Below, piece by piece: positions 24,887 through 33,979 of a stretch of 64,000 nt of DNA. Made by a program: the position numbers and the translations under genes. Origin of the DNA: Gallalistipes aquisgranensis. Lineage in GTDB: Bacteria; Bacteroidota; Bacteroidia; Bacteroidales; Rikenellaceae. Where the stretch lies: assembly GCF_014982715.1 (NCBI RefSeq), contig NZ_JADCJY010000001.1:186001-250000 (forward strand). Reading direction: 5' to 3'. The stretch's first letter is position 1. Every line of letters begins with the position of its first letter. Below the pieces are notes generated by a model. The model was not told the origin of the DNA and made no database searches. It worked only from the letters and a program-made list of their open reading frames with translations.

Positions 24887-24928
24887 GATCGGTGTTTACT
24901 TTGAATGATTAACGTATGAAAGCCCGTT

Positions 24929-25774
24929 TTATTTCCGGGCGGTGTTCTTTTTCAGATTGGCCAGGGCCGGAGCGAGCTGCTTGTCGAAGTCCGTCCATTT
25001 GCATTCGATCGAGAGGCCGCCTTTGTAGCCGATTTTGTTCAGCGCGTCGTAATAGGGCGTCAGGTCTTCGCCGTTGGTGCCCGGGGCCGCGCGGTCGGTC
25101 TTCTCCGCTACGTGGCAGTGTTTGATGTATTTGGCTCCCCTGACGATCGCTTCGGGACCTTCGTTCTCCTGAAGCATGTGGTAGATGTCGGCCAGGCACT
25201 GGATGTTGGGATGGCCTACCTTCTTGACGATCTTCACACCCTCTCCTACCGTGTTGAGGAAGTTGCATTCGCCGCTGCGGAGCGGTTCCAGCACGACGGT
25301 CACGTCGTATTTCCCGGCGATCGGACCCATCTTTTTCAGCAGGGAGACGAACTGGTCCGTCGCTTCCGCATGGCTGAAACCTTCGGGGACCTGACGGGCG
25401 CCGCCGCTGCCGAATACGATGTAGGAGATACCGGCCTGCTGCGCACGGCGGAAGGCTGTTTCGGCCCATTTCAAGGCGGCTTCGTGGTCGGCTGCGGGAC
25501 CGGTCACCTTGATCGTGCCGGGCAGGAAACCGTTGCAGGAGCGGATGGGCAGCGGGGAGGCTTTGGCTGCGGCCAAATTGGCGGCGAACTCGGCATCCGG
25601 TTTGCCGGGGATGAGGAAGCGCCCCACGCTCTCTTCGATGAACTGGGCGCCGGCCTCCTTGGCCTTCTGTGCGTTCTGGACATTGGTGCAGACTCCCAGT
25701 TTGATCTGGGCCGTGACCGTGCCCGTTCCCACCAGAAGAGCCGCCAGAACGGCCAGATTTTTCAGATTTTTCAT
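24929..25774 (-). CDS. exported TIM-barrel sugar isomerase/epimerase-like protein
   Basis: A 281-residue xylose-isomerase-like TIM-barrel protein (AP_endonuc_2/PF01261). Metal and substrate residues seen include VVLEPL (Glu), LADIYHMLQE (Asp and His), KHCHVAEKTDR (His) and a final LSIECKW (Glu), the usual Glu-Asp-His-Glu metal site. Unusually for this family it has a Sec signal peptide (MKNLKNLAVLAALLVGTGTVTAQ), so it should work in the periplasm. It probably handles a free keto or isomerised sugar made by its operon partners, rather than a sugar phosphate. First gene of the operon, preceded by a good promoter. Confidence 0.84.
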   Translation of the reverse strand: MKNLKNLAVLAALLVGTGTVTAQIKLGVCTNVQNAQKAKEAGAQFIEESVGRFLIPGKPDAEFAANLAAAKASPLPIRSCNGFLPGTIKVTGPAADHEAALKWAETAFRRAQQAGISYIVFGSGGARQVPEGFSHAEATDQFVSLLKKMGPIAGKYDVTVVLEPLRSGECNFLNTVGEGVKIVKKVGHPNIQCLADIYHMLQENEGPEAIVRGAKYIKHCHVAEKTDRAAPGTNGEDLTPYYDALNKIGYKGGLSIECKWTDFDKQLAPALANLKKNTARK

Positions 25775-25819
25775 ATTAGGGTAGATTTAAGGTTTGAAAA
25801 ATGCGTAAAAAAGGCGAAA

Positions 25820-25850
25820 CAAATCTAATGAAAAAAAACGGAACGGGCAA
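25820..25850 (-). promoter_or_regulatory. Bacteroidota-type promoter for the keto-sugar operon
   Basis: On the minus strand TTG (25848-25850) precedes the exact -7 box TAGATTTG (25820-25827) by 20 bases. The box lies 45 bases upstream of the first gene. Confidence 0.72.
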
Positions 25851-25988
25851 GGGCGTTCGCCCGTTTTGTTCTTCAGAACCCGAATTTTACGGGCCGTGTG
25901 TCCGTAAACCGATAAAATTGTCTACTTTAGTGGCGGAATCGGAGGGTTTCCGGCCATGCCGGTTCCGGACAGAACGAAATATCGAACG

Positions 25989-27986
25989 ATGAATAATAGA
26001 ATAGTGAAAATCCTTGCGTTGTCGCTCCTGTTTTCCGGTCTGTTCCTGCAGGCCCTGCCGCAGGAGAATCCCGTGTCGTGGCGGTTTTCGGCGCGGCCGG
26101 CCGGGGAGGGTGTGTTCGAGGCGGTTTTCGAGGCCGACATCCGTCCTCCTTATCACATGTACGATCTGGGGCCGTACGAGGCGTTCGGACCCAATGCCAC
26201 GCTCTTTACGTTCGAACCTTCCGACGGACTGGTGCTCGAGGGCGGGGTCTATCCTTTCGCCGAGCCGCAGCGGGTGGACGATCCGGTGTTCGGCATGGAG
26301 ATCGGCTACTATGCCGGGAAAGCGGTTTTCGGCCAGAAGGTGCGGCTGACGGCGGCTTCGGCCGTGCTGAAGGGTAACGTGGAGTGGATGGTCTGCGACG
26401 AGACGACCTGCCTGCCTCCCGCCGACGAGGATTTTGAGGTGAGGATCGGTCCGGCAGAGCCGGAAGCGGCTTCCTCCGCCCGTGCGCCCGGAAATACGGG
26501 AAGTCTGTGGGGAACGGTGGTCGAGGCGGTCCTCTGGGGGCTGGCCGCGCTGCTCACCCCGTGCGTCTTCCCGATGGTGCCCATGACGGTCTCCTTCTTC
26601 CTGAAAGGGAACGAACGGAAGGGGCGCGGACGTTTCCGGGCGCTGATGTACGGCGTTTTCATCGTGGCGCTCTATACGTTGCCGATCGCCGCGATCATTC
26701 TGGTGACACGGGTCGTGGGAGGCGATGCCGTGACGGCCGACATCTTCAACTGGCTGGCTACGCATTGGCTGCCCAACGTGATTTTCTTCCTCGTGTTCAT
26801 GGTCTTCGCCGCATCGTTTTTCGGCGCCTTCGAAATCACGATGCCCAGCCGGCTGGTCAATCGGAGCGACCGGGGCGCCGACCGGGGCGGACTGGGTGGC
26901 CTCTTTTTCATGGCCCTGACGCTGGTGCTGGTGTCGTTTTCCTGTACGGGGCCCATCGTAGGGTCGGTGCTCATCAAATCGACCGCCGGCGAGTTCTGGG
27001 AGCCGATCGTCACCATGTTCGCCTTTTCGGTGGCGTTCGCCCTGCCGTTCACGCTCTTCGCCTTTTTCCCCTCCCTGCTGAAAAATCTGCCCAAAAGCGG
27101 CGGATGGCTCAATTCGGTGAAGGTGGTGCTGGGTTTCGTGGAGGTGGCGCTGGGCCTCAAGTTCCTCAGCGTGGCGGACCAGACCTATCACTGGGGCATT
27201 CTCGACCGCGAGGTCTATCTGGCCGTCTGGATCGTCGTTTTCGCCCTGCTGGGATTTTATCTGCTGGGTAAGCTGCGGTTCGCGCACGACAGCGAGGTGA
27301 AGCATATCGGCGTGTTCCGGCTGCTGCTGGCGATCGTCACCTTCAGCTTCGTGGTCTATCTCCTGCCGGGCATGTTCGGCGCCCCGCTCAAGGGGCTGGC
27401 GGGTTACCTGCCTCCGATGCACACGCAGGATTTCGTGCTGCTGGGCGGAACGGCGGACAGGAGTGCGGCGCCGTCCGGTGCGGCTGTCGGGAGTGCGGGA
27501 ACGAAAGGGCCTAAATACGGCGATTTCCTCCATCTGCCCCATGGATTGCAGGGTTTCTTCGACTTCGAAGAGGGGATGGCCCATGCCCGCGAGGTCGGCA
27601 AGCCCGTGCTGGTCGATTTCACGGGGCACGGCTGCGTGAACTGCCGCGAGATGGAGGCCCGGGTGTGGTCGGCGCCGGAGGTGCTCTCCCTGCTGCGGGA
27701 CGATTACGTGATTATAGCCCTCTATTCCGATGATAAGAAGCAGCTGCCCGAGAGCGACTGGGTAACCACCGAAAGCGGCAAGGTGCTCAAAAGTCTCGGC
27801 AAGATCAATTCCTATTTCGCACGCACGCGCTACGGGGTCAACGCCCAGCCCTGCTATCTGCTGCTGGACGACCGCGGGGAGCTGCTGGTGCCGCCGCGGG
27901 GCTACGATCTGAGCGTGCCCGGTTTCGCCGCGTTCCTGGAGAGCGGGATCGCGGCCTGGGAGGCCCGTAAAAACGGAAAATTATGA
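25989..27986 (+). CDS. dsbD: thiol:disulfide interchange protein DsbD
   Basis: A 665-residue three-part protein that carries electrons from cytoplasmic thioredoxin to periplasmic partners. A signal peptide and an N-terminal DsbD-alpha-like domain contain Cys136 and Cys141 (VCDETTCLPP). The eight-helix membrane domain has the redox pair Cys192 (TPCVFPMVP) and Cys319 (SFSCTGPIVG). A C-terminal thioredoxin domain has GHGCVNC (Cys549, Cys552). The start at 25989 places the signal peptide at the N-terminus; an upstream in-frame ATG 11 codons earlier is less likely. A possible -7 box TACTTTAG (25923-25930, one mismatch) lies upstream. The stop overlaps the start of the next gene (ATGA), so they are translationally coupled. 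Confidence 0.94.
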   Translation: MNNRIVKILALSLLFSGLFLQALPQENPVSWRFSARPAGEGVFEAVFEADIRPPYHMYDLGPYEAFGPNATLFTFEPSDGLVLEGGVYPFAEPQRVDDPVFGMEIGYYAGKAVFGQKVRLTAASAVLKGNVEWMVCDETTCLPPADEDFEVRIGPAEPEAASSARAPGNTGSLWGTVVEAVLWGLAALLTPCVFPMVPMTVSFFLKGNERKGRGRFRALMYGVFIVALYTLPIAAIILVTRVVGGDAVTADIFNWLATHWLPNVIFFLVFMVFAASFFGAFEITMPSRLVNRSDRGADRGGLGGLFFMALTLVLVSFSCTGPIVGSVLIKSTAGEFWEPIVTMFAFSVAFALPFTLFAFFPSLLKNLPKSGGWLNSVKVVLGFVEVALGLKFLSVADQTYHWGILDREVYLAVWIVVFALLGFYLLGKLRFAHDSEVKHIGVFRLLLAIVTFSFVVYLLPGMFGAPLKGLAGYLPPMHTQDFVLLGGTADRSAAPSGAAVGSAGTKGPKYGDFLHLPHGLQGFFDFEEGMAHAREVGKPVLVDFTGHGCVNCREMEARVWSAPEVLSLLRDDYVIIALYSDDKKQLPESDWVTTESGKVLKSLGKINSYFARTRYGVNAQPCYLLLDDRGELLVPPRGYDLSVPGFAAFLESGIAAWEARKNGKL

Positions 27987-28963
27987 TTTCGGTCGTCGTA
28001 CCCGTCTATAACCGTCCCCGCGAGGCGGAGGAGCTGCTCGACAGCCTCGTCCGCCAGAGCCGCGGGGGATTCGAGGTGGTCCTTGTCGAAGACGGTTCGC
28101 AGGTGGATTCGCGGGCCGTGGCGGAGCGATATGCCGGCCGGCTCGACGTGTCGTATTACGTGAAGGAGAACGGGGGGCCCGGTCCGGCCCGCAATTACGG
28201 GGCGGACCGGGCGAAGGGCGATTTCCTGGTTTTCCTCGATTCGGACTGCATCGCCCCTCCGTCTTACATGGAGGCCGTTTCGCGTGCGGTGGAGGCCGGT
28301 GTGCGGGCATTCGGCGGGCCCGACCGGGCCGACGAGCGGTTTACTCCCATGCAGAAGGCCGTGAGCTATTCGATGACCTCTTTTTTTACCACGGGGGGTA
28401 TCCGGGGCGGAAAGCATAAGCTCGACCGTTTCATTCCCCGCAGTTTCAACATGGGAGTGGCCCGCGACCTGTTCGAGCGGGTGGGAGGATTCGCCTCCAT
28501 GCGTTTCGGGGAGGACATCGACCTCAGCATGCGGATCATTGCGGCGGGTGGGGAGCCCCGTCTGCTGCCTGAGGCGGCGGTTTGCCACAAGCGGCGGACG
28601 AGCCTGCGCTCCTTCTTCCGGCAGGTCTATTTTTCGGGTGTGGCCCGGATCAACCTGACGAAACGGCATCCCGGTTCGCTCAAGGCGGTGCACCTGCTGC
28701 CGGCGGCTTTCACGGTGGGATCGTTGCTTTGTCTGGGGCTGGCGTTCGTCCGTCCGGCTTTCCTGCTGCCGCTGGGTTTGGCTGCGCTGGTCTGGTGTGC
28801 CGATTCCTCGCTGCGCAACCGCAGCCTGAGGGTGGGGCTGCTTTCGGCCGCCACTTCGTTCGTGCAGTTGTGGGGCTATGGAATCGGTTTTTTGACCGGT
28901 GCCTGGAAACGTCTCGTGCTGAAACGGACGGAGGCGGAGACTTACCGGACGAATTTTTTCTGA
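27983..28963 (+). CDS. glycosyltransferase family 2 membrane-associated enzyme
   Basis: A 326-residue GT2 enzyme. The N-terminal GT-A domain shows SVVVPVYNRP, the nucleotide-binding VLVEDGS, GGPGPARNYG and the metal-binding FLDSDC (DxD-like). An acceptor-side motif GEDIDLSMRI (the ED of GT2) follows. The C-terminal third has two to three hydrophobic segments, so it is probably anchored to the cytoplasmic membrane. It would add a sugar from an activated donor to a lipid- or polysaccharide-linked acceptor; the specificity is unknown. The ATG overlaps the dsbD stop by four bases. Transcription likely ends at the hairpin just downstream. Confidence 0.88.
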   Translation: MISVVVPVYNRPREAEELLDSLVRQSRGGFEVVLVEDGSQVDSRAVAERYAGRLDVSYYVKENGGPGPARNYGADRAKGDFLVFLDSDCIAPPSYMEAVSRAVEAGVRAFGGPDRADERFTPMQKAVSYSMTSFFTTGGIRGGKHKLDRFIPRSFNMGVARDLFERVGGFASMRFGEDIDLSMRIIAAGGEPRLLPEAAVCHKRRTSLRSFFRQVYFSGVARINLTKRHPGSLKAVHLLPAAFTVGSLLCLGLAFVRPAFLLPLGLAALVWCADSSLRNRSLRVGLLSAATSFVQLWGYGIGFLTGAWKRLVLKRTEAETYRTNFF

Positions 28964-28998
28964 GCGGGGGCTGTCCGTACCGGAACCGGTAAATGCAC

Positions 28999-29030
28999 GG
29001 GAGGGGCCGAAATTCTTTTCGGCCCCTCCC
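28999..29030. terminator. hairpin terminator between convergent genes
   Basis: A 13-base perfect stem (28999-29011 with 29018-29030, 6-base loop) lies between the GT2 stop and the stop of the minus-strand MFS gene. It probably serves both directions. Confidence 0.7.
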
Positions 29031-29053
29031 GCATATTCCGTACCTTGACAGGG

Positions 29054-30439
29054 TTATTTTTTGATGTTGGGCAGTTGCAGTCCGTAATGCTTGATCGCGT
29101 CTTCGCGGCGCAGGAGCAGAGCGAAGACGATGGACAGGATGCCGAAGCAGGTGAAGATCAGCATCGGCAGCGTGTAATCGTAGGCGGGTTTTCCGTCCAC
29201 GAAGCCTGTGATGCAGTATTTGTCGAGCACCTTGCCGATCAGGTACGGAACGCCCATCAGGCCCCAGTTCTGAATCCAGAAAATGAGGGCGTAGGCCGTG
29301 CCCAGTTTGTTTTCGGGAATGATTTTGGGGACCGAAGGCCACATGGCCGAGGGTACCAGCGAGAAGGCGATTCCCAGCAGGATCATCAGTACGAGGGCTA
29401 TGATCCAATAGTCGAGCCCCGGGATGGAGAACATGGCGTGGATGAAGACCAGCATCACGGCGCCGATCAGCATGATGCCCGCTCCGTGTCCCTTGCGGTC
29501 GTACAGGTTGCCGAAGAAGGGGGTCAGCAGGATCGTCCCGAAGGGAAGGATCGAGGGAATCAGACCCGACAGCTCCTGGGAGATGCCGAATTTGTTGATC
29601 ATCAGACTGGGGGCGTATTTCAGGAAGGGGAACACGGCCGAGTAGAAGAGCACGCAGAGGATGGCGATGTACCAGAACCCTTTGATCCTGATGATTGAGA
29701 AGATGTCCGAAAAACGGAAGGGCTCCTCGGCCTCCGTCTCCTCTTCCGCCCGCTCGGCGTCGAGCCTGCGGTCCATCACCACGAAGACCATGAACGAGAG
29801 GAATCCGATGCAGAGCAACAGCAGGCCCATCAGCACGGGCATGCTGATCGACCCTCCGAACGCCTTGCACAGCAGCGGCGTGACACCGATGGCCAGTCCC
29901 GTTCCGATCCGCGCGCAGGCCATCTCCAGTCCCATGGCCAGCGCCATTTCCTTTCCCTTGAACCACTTGACGATGATCTTGGAGACCGTGATGCCCGCGA
30001 TTTCGATCCCTACGCCGAACAGGGCGAAGCCGAACGAGGCCACGAGCAGCGGATAGCCCCAGTCCGACCCGAAGAGACGCACCGTGGCACCCCCGAAGTC
30101 GTGCGAGACGCCGAACCACTTGATCGCCACGCCCAGCACCATGATTCCGGCCGCCATGAGGCCCGTGAAGCGGACGCCCATCCGGTCGAGGATCATGCCG
30201 CCGAAGATGAGCATCAGCAGGAATACGTTGAACCAGCCGTAGGCACTGGTGAACGTGCCGTATTCGTCGCCGCTCCAGCCCAGTCCGCCGAGGTTCACGG
30301 GGCTCTGGAGCAGGTCCTGCAGCGGAGCCATCATGTCGGTGATGAAGTAGCCGCACAGCATGGTGAAGGCCACCAGTCCCAGTACGAACCAGCGGGCCGT
30401 GGCCGACTCGCTGATCTTCTTTTGAATTTTTGCTACCAT
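29054..30439 (-). CDS. major facilitator superfamily transporter
   Basis: A 461-residue MFS carrier with about twelve membrane helices and a charged central loop (DRRLDAERAEEETEAEE). Signature A-like motifs appear as GGMILDRMGVR after helix 2 and GNLYDRKGHG after helix 8. The N-terminal FTSAYGWFNVFL and GYFITDMMAP regions resemble the OFA/MFSD1-like branch rather than sugar porters. The substrate is not predictable; dicarboxylates, oxalate/formate-like anions or dipeptides are possible by relatedness. It starts 26 bases after the stop of the TPR gene and is probably co-transcribed with it. Confidence 0.83.
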   Translation of the reverse strand: MVAKIQKKISESATARWFVLGLVAFTMLCGYFITDMMAPLQDLLQSPVNLGGLGWSGDEYGTFTSAYGWFNVFLLMLIFGGMILDRMGVRFTGLMAAGIMVLGVAIKWFGVSHDFGGATVRLFGSDWGYPLLVASFGFALFGVGIEIAGITVSKIIVKWFKGKEMALAMGLEMACARIGTGLAIGVTPLLCKAFGGSISMPVLMGLLLLCIGFLSFMVFVVMDRRLDAERAEEETEAEEPFRFSDIFSIIRIKGFWYIAILCVLFYSAVFPFLKYAPSLMINKFGISQELSGLIPSILPFGTILLTPFFGNLYDRKGHGAGIMLIGAVMLVFIHAMFSIPGLDYWIIALVLMILLGIAFSLVPSAMWPSVPKIIPENKLGTAYALIFWIQNWGLMGVPYLIGKVLDKYCITGFVDGKPAYDYTLPMLIFTCFGILSIVFALLLRREDAIKHYGLQLPNIKK

Positions 30440-30465
30440 TTATTTAATCGTTTGAGTTGTAGTCG

Positions 30466-32457
30466 CTATTCCCCGTCCTCCGACCCGGCGAATCTTTTGA
30501 GCACCGGATAGGCCTCCTGGATGCCCATTTCGCCCGCCTTGCTCAGGTCGAGGCACCCTTTGCGGGTATCCTTCATGTATATCTGTACCAGCCCCCGGTT
30601 GAAGTAGGCCTCGGCGAAGTTGGGATTGAGTTCCAGCGCTTTGGTGTAGTCGTCGAACGCCTCCGGCAGATTGCCCGAAAGAGCCTGCAGGTTGGCCCGG
30701 TTGTAATAGATGTGGGCGAAGTCCGGAAGCAGTTTGGCCGCCTTGTTCAGGTCGGCGATCGCCTCGTCGTAGTTGTACGTGCGCCGGGAGTTGTTCTTGA
30801 GCCGGTTCACGGGATCGGCGTCGATCGTGATGCGCTGGTAGTTGTTGTCGATCGAGGAGATGAAGTCGATCATTTCGCTGCGCGTGGTGCTCCGGTTCAG
30901 GTAGAGGAACGGATTGGTCGGGTTGCGCTCGATGGCCGCCGAGTAGAAGTTCACCGAATTGGTGTACTGGCGGATCAGCCCCTGCGTGACGGCCCGTTCG
31001 AAGAGCAGGTGCCAGTCCGTATTGCCTGCGTCGATCCGTGCGGCCAGCCGGCGGTCCATGGCCACCAGCGAGTCGGGCGACAACGAACTGCTCCGGTTGG
31101 TGAGCCTCAGCAGCGGATTGTCGATCTCCGCGAGGAAGTCCTCCGCGCGCTGTACGTAATAGCGCTGCGGGTCGATCGTGGTGGTCGAATCCGGCTCCGT
31201 GAGGGTGAACTTGAACAGGGGCAGCAGCGTGACGTTGTCCGTGCGGTTGCCGATCCGGCCGAACCGGCTGCCCGAGAACTTGTTGTCGAAGGAGAGGAGC
31301 TGGTTGAACTTGCGGCTGGTGTCGGCATAGACCGAAAAGGTGCTGTCGTTGAGCTTCGAGCGGTATTCGGCGATCTTCTTTTCGGCGAAATTGCGGTCCT
31401 GTTTCGCCCCCTTGGTGTCCTTCATCATGTAGCGCAGGTGGGCCCGGTTGAGGTAGGCGTTGGCGAAATCGGGATAGAGTTCGATCGCCTTCGAGTAGTC
31501 GTCGATGGCGCTGGGGTAGTCGCCGAGCTGGGTGTAGAGCAGCGCCCGGTTGAAGTAGACCAGCACGTTGCCCGGCGAATACTCCGCCACGCGGTTGTAG
31601 TCGTCCAGCGCCCGGTTGTAGTCGCCGATCTGCGACCGGATGATGGCCCGGTTGAAGTAGGTGAGCGAGTTGGTCGAGTCGAGTTCGATCACCCGGTCGA
31701 AGTCTTCGAGCGCCTGCATCGGTTTTTTCGTGTTGGCGTAGACGAGCGCGCGGTTGAAGAACGAGACGGTGTAGGCGGAGTCGCAGGTGATCGCCTTGTT
31801 GAAGTCCTCCAGTGCCAGATCGTATTTCCCTTCGGCCATGTAGAGCCCCCCCCGGCGGTTGTAGCCGTCCGGGCTCTCACGGTTGGTGCGGATCGCCGTG
31901 TTGTAGTCCTCGAACGCCCTCACCGTGTCTTTCAGGAAGAGGTAGCTCGTTCCCCGGTTGATGTAGGCGTCGGCCACCTTGTTTTCGTGGCGGATGAACA
32001 TGTCGAAGTCGGCGATGGCCTCCTCGTACTGCTGGCTCAGCAGGTAGGTGACGCCCCGGCTGTAATAGGGGCCGGGCAGGTCGGGCCGCAGGTTGATCGC
32101 CTCCCGGAAGTCGTTCAGCGCGTCGTCGTAATTGCCCAGCCGCGAGCGGGTGATGGCCCGGTACTGGTAGGCCATCGTGAAGACGGGATTTTTCTCGATG
32201 GCCAGCGAAAAGTCCATCTCGGCGCCCAGCAGGTCGTCGAGGTTGTATTTGGCGATGCCGCGCAGGAAGTAACCTTCGTGCGCACCCGGATCGACCTTCA
32301 GCAGGATGTTGAGCGTCTCGATGGCGTCCTGGTAGCGGTTGTCGATGAGCATGCCCCGGCCCACCCAGAAGAAATACTCTTTGTTTAGCTGTGCATACCC
32401 CTTCTGGCCTGCCAGAGAGCACAGGCCCAGCAGGAATACGATGACCGCTTTGCGCAT
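30466..32457 (-). CDS. large exported tetratricopeptide-repeat protein
   Basis: A 663-residue protein built from roughly thirteen TPR units, many with the consensus xAYxNRAxxxxxxGDYxxAIxDYxKAIELxP. The first eight are contiguous. A middle stretch (about residues 380-490) is more irregular and contains no clear repeats, then further units run to the C-terminus. A Sec signal peptide (MRKAVIVFLLGLCSLAGQKGYAQ) directs it to the periplasm or cell envelope. Such proteins scaffold multiprotein complexes; no enzymatic motif is seen. The start at 32457 was chosen for the signal peptide over one ten codons upstream. It is upstream of and likely co-transcribed with the MFS gene. Confidence 0.85.
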   Translation of the reverse strand: MRKAVIVFLLGLCSLAGQKGYAQLNKEYFFWVGRGMLIDNRYQDAIETLNILLKVDPGAHEGYFLRGIAKYNLDDLLGAEMDFSLAIEKNPVFTMAYQYRAITRSRLGNYDDALNDFREAINLRPDLPGPYYSRGVTYLLSQQYEEAIADFDMFIRHENKVADAYINRGTSYLFLKDTVRAFEDYNTAIRTNRESPDGYNRRGGLYMAEGKYDLALEDFNKAITCDSAYTVSFFNRALVYANTKKPMQALEDFDRVIELDSTNSLTYFNRAIIRSQIGDYNRALDDYNRVAEYSPGNVLVYFNRALLYTQLGDYPSAIDDYSKAIELYPDFANAYLNRAHLRYMMKDTKGAKQDRNFAEKKIAEYRSKLNDSTFSVYADTSRKFNQLLSFDNKFSGSRFGRIGNRTDNVTLLPLFKFTLTEPDSTTTIDPQRYYVQRAEDFLAEIDNPLLRLTNRSSSLSPDSLVAMDRRLAARIDAGNTDWHLLFERAVTQGLIRQYTNSVNFYSAAIERNPTNPFLYLNRSTTRSEMIDFISSIDNNYQRITIDADPVNRLKNNSRRTYNYDEAIADLNKAAKLLPDFAHIYYNRANLQALSGNLPEAFDDYTKALELNPNFAEAYFNRGLVQIYMKDTRKGCLDLSKAGEMGIQEAYPVLKRFAGSEDGE

Positions 32458-32622
32458 GAAAGACGTATGGTGAGATGTAAACGACATTTTCAGACCGCTA
32501 ATATAACATAAACTATCGAAATAACCGCTTTATTGTTTCCTGCTTTTGTGCGAAACCCCGTTTGTTGATTAAATGGGGATAACATTTTCGGGCTTATTTT
32601 AGGGACTTACCGAAAAAAAACG

Positions 32623-32630
32623 TAATTTTG
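32623..32630 (+). promoter_or_regulatory. -7 promoter box for purA
   Basis: TAATTTTG exactly matches TAnnTTTG, 46 bases upstream of the purA ATG. No clear TTG is seen at -33. Confidence 0.5.
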
Positions 32631-32676
32631 ACAGCAATTTGTGTTTTAACCGAACGTGAAATTTAATACCTATCCG

Positions 32677-33942
32677 ATGAAAAAAGTAGATGTCGTGCTC
32701 GGTCTGCAATGGGGCGACGAAGGCAAGGGGAAGGTGGTCGACGTGCTGACCCCGAAATATCAGGTGATCGCCCGGTTCCAGGGCGGCCCCAATGCGGGCC
32801 ACTCCCTCCATTTCAGCGACAGAAGCTACGTACTGCATACGATCCCCTCCGGTATTTTCCGCGACGGCTCGGTCAATGTCATCGGCAACGGCGTGGTGAT
32901 CGATCCCGTGATCCTTTCGCAGGAGATCGCCGAGCTCGAAGCCAGCGGCGTGGATGTGGCCTCGAAACTTCTCGTCTCCAGGAAGGCCCATCTGATTCTG
33001 CCCACCCACCGGATGCTCGACGCCGCCTCGGAGGCGGCCAAGGGCGGTGCCAAGATCGGTTCGACCCTCAAGGGAATCGGCCCGACCTATATGGACAAGA
33101 CGGGGCGCAACGGCCTGCGCGTGGGAGACATCCTCTCGCCGGAGTTCCCCGAGCGTTACCGCAAGCTCCGGGAGAAGCACGAACACATGCTGAAACAGTA
33201 CGATTTCCGGTACGATATCGCCGAGTACGAACGCGAATGGTTCGCCGGTATCGAGAACCTCAAACGATTCCGTCTGGTGGAGAGCGAATATGCCGTCAAC
33301 CGTTTCGTCGAGGAGAACAAGGCCGTGCTGGCCGAAGGGGCGCAGGGCTCGATGCTCGACATAGACTTCGGTACCTATCCGTTCGTCACCTCGTCCAATA
33401 CCTTGTGCGCGGGTGTTTGCACCGGTCTGGGTGTGGCCCCGAGCCGGATCGGCAACGTGTACGGTATTTTCAAGGCATACTGTACCCGCGTGGGCAGCGG
33501 TCCGTTTCCGACGGAACTGTTCGACGGCGACGGGGAGAAGCTGCGCGAGATCGGCCGCGAGTTCGGCGCCACGACGGGACGGCCGCGCCGCTGCGGCTGG
33601 CTCGACATGGTGGCCCTGAAATATTCGGTGATGATGAACGGAGTCACGGGCCTTATCATGATGAAGGCCGATGTGATGAACGATTTCGACACGATCCGGG
33701 TGGCTACGGCCTACAAGGTGGACGGCGTGGAGACCTCCGAATTCCCCTTTGAGACCGGCGGGAAGATCGAACCTGTCTACAAGGATTTCAAAGGGTGGAA
33801 ATGCAATATCAACAATATCCGCAGGTACGAGGATTTCCCGGCCGAACTGAAAACCTACGTTGAATATATCGAACGCGAGACGGGAGTGCCCGTGGTGATC
33901 ATCTCCGTGGGTCCCGACCGCGAGGAGACGATCGTTCGCTAA
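32677..33942 (+). CDS. purA: adenylosuccinate synthetase
   Basis: A 421-residue PurA that forms adenylosuccinate from IMP, aspartate and GTP in AMP biosynthesis. Visible motifs: the GTP-binding loop LQWGDEGKGK with the catalytic aspartate, NAGHSLHF with the catalytic histidine, STLKGIGPTYMDK, and EGAQGSMLDIDFGTYPFVTSSN. The C-terminal TTGRPRRCGWLD loop is also present. Length equals the family norm. A GTG at 32656 would add seven residues; the ATG at 32677 is preferred because the protein core (KKVDVVLGLQWGDEG) follows at once. It is the first gene of a plus-strand run of six closely spaced genes, although a housekeeping gene may simply be read through into its neighbours. Confidence 0.97.
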   Translation: MKKVDVVLGLQWGDEGKGKVVDVLTPKYQVIARFQGGPNAGHSLHFSDRSYVLHTIPSGIFRDGSVNVIGNGVVIDPVILSQEIAELEASGVDVASKLLVSRKAHLILPTHRMLDAASEAAKGGAKIGSTLKGIGPTYMDKTGRNGLRVGDILSPEFPERYRKLREKHEHMLKQYDFRYDIAEYEREWFAGIENLKRFRLVESEYAVNRFVEENKAVLAEGAQGSMLDIDFGTYPFVTSSNTLCAGVCTGLGVAPSRIGNVYGIFKAYCTRVGSGPFPTELFDGDGEKLREIGREFGATTGRPRRCGWLDMVALKYSVMMNGVTGLIMMKADVMNDFDTIRVATAYKVDGVETSEFPFETGGKIEPVYKDFKGWKCNINNIRRYEDFPAELKTYVEYIERETGVPVVIISVGPDREETIVR

Positions 33943-33979
33943 TCCCGGCCCTTTGCAGGGCCGCCGTCGACCGTGCCGT

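Noticed and set aside
30466-32457. TPR array considered as a DNA tandem repeat region
   Set aside because: The repetition is at protein level only; the nucleotide units are diverged and the frame is intact.
32656-32676. GTG start seven codons upstream of purA's ATG
   Set aside because: The conserved PurA N-terminus follows the ATG directly, and family length is met without the extension.
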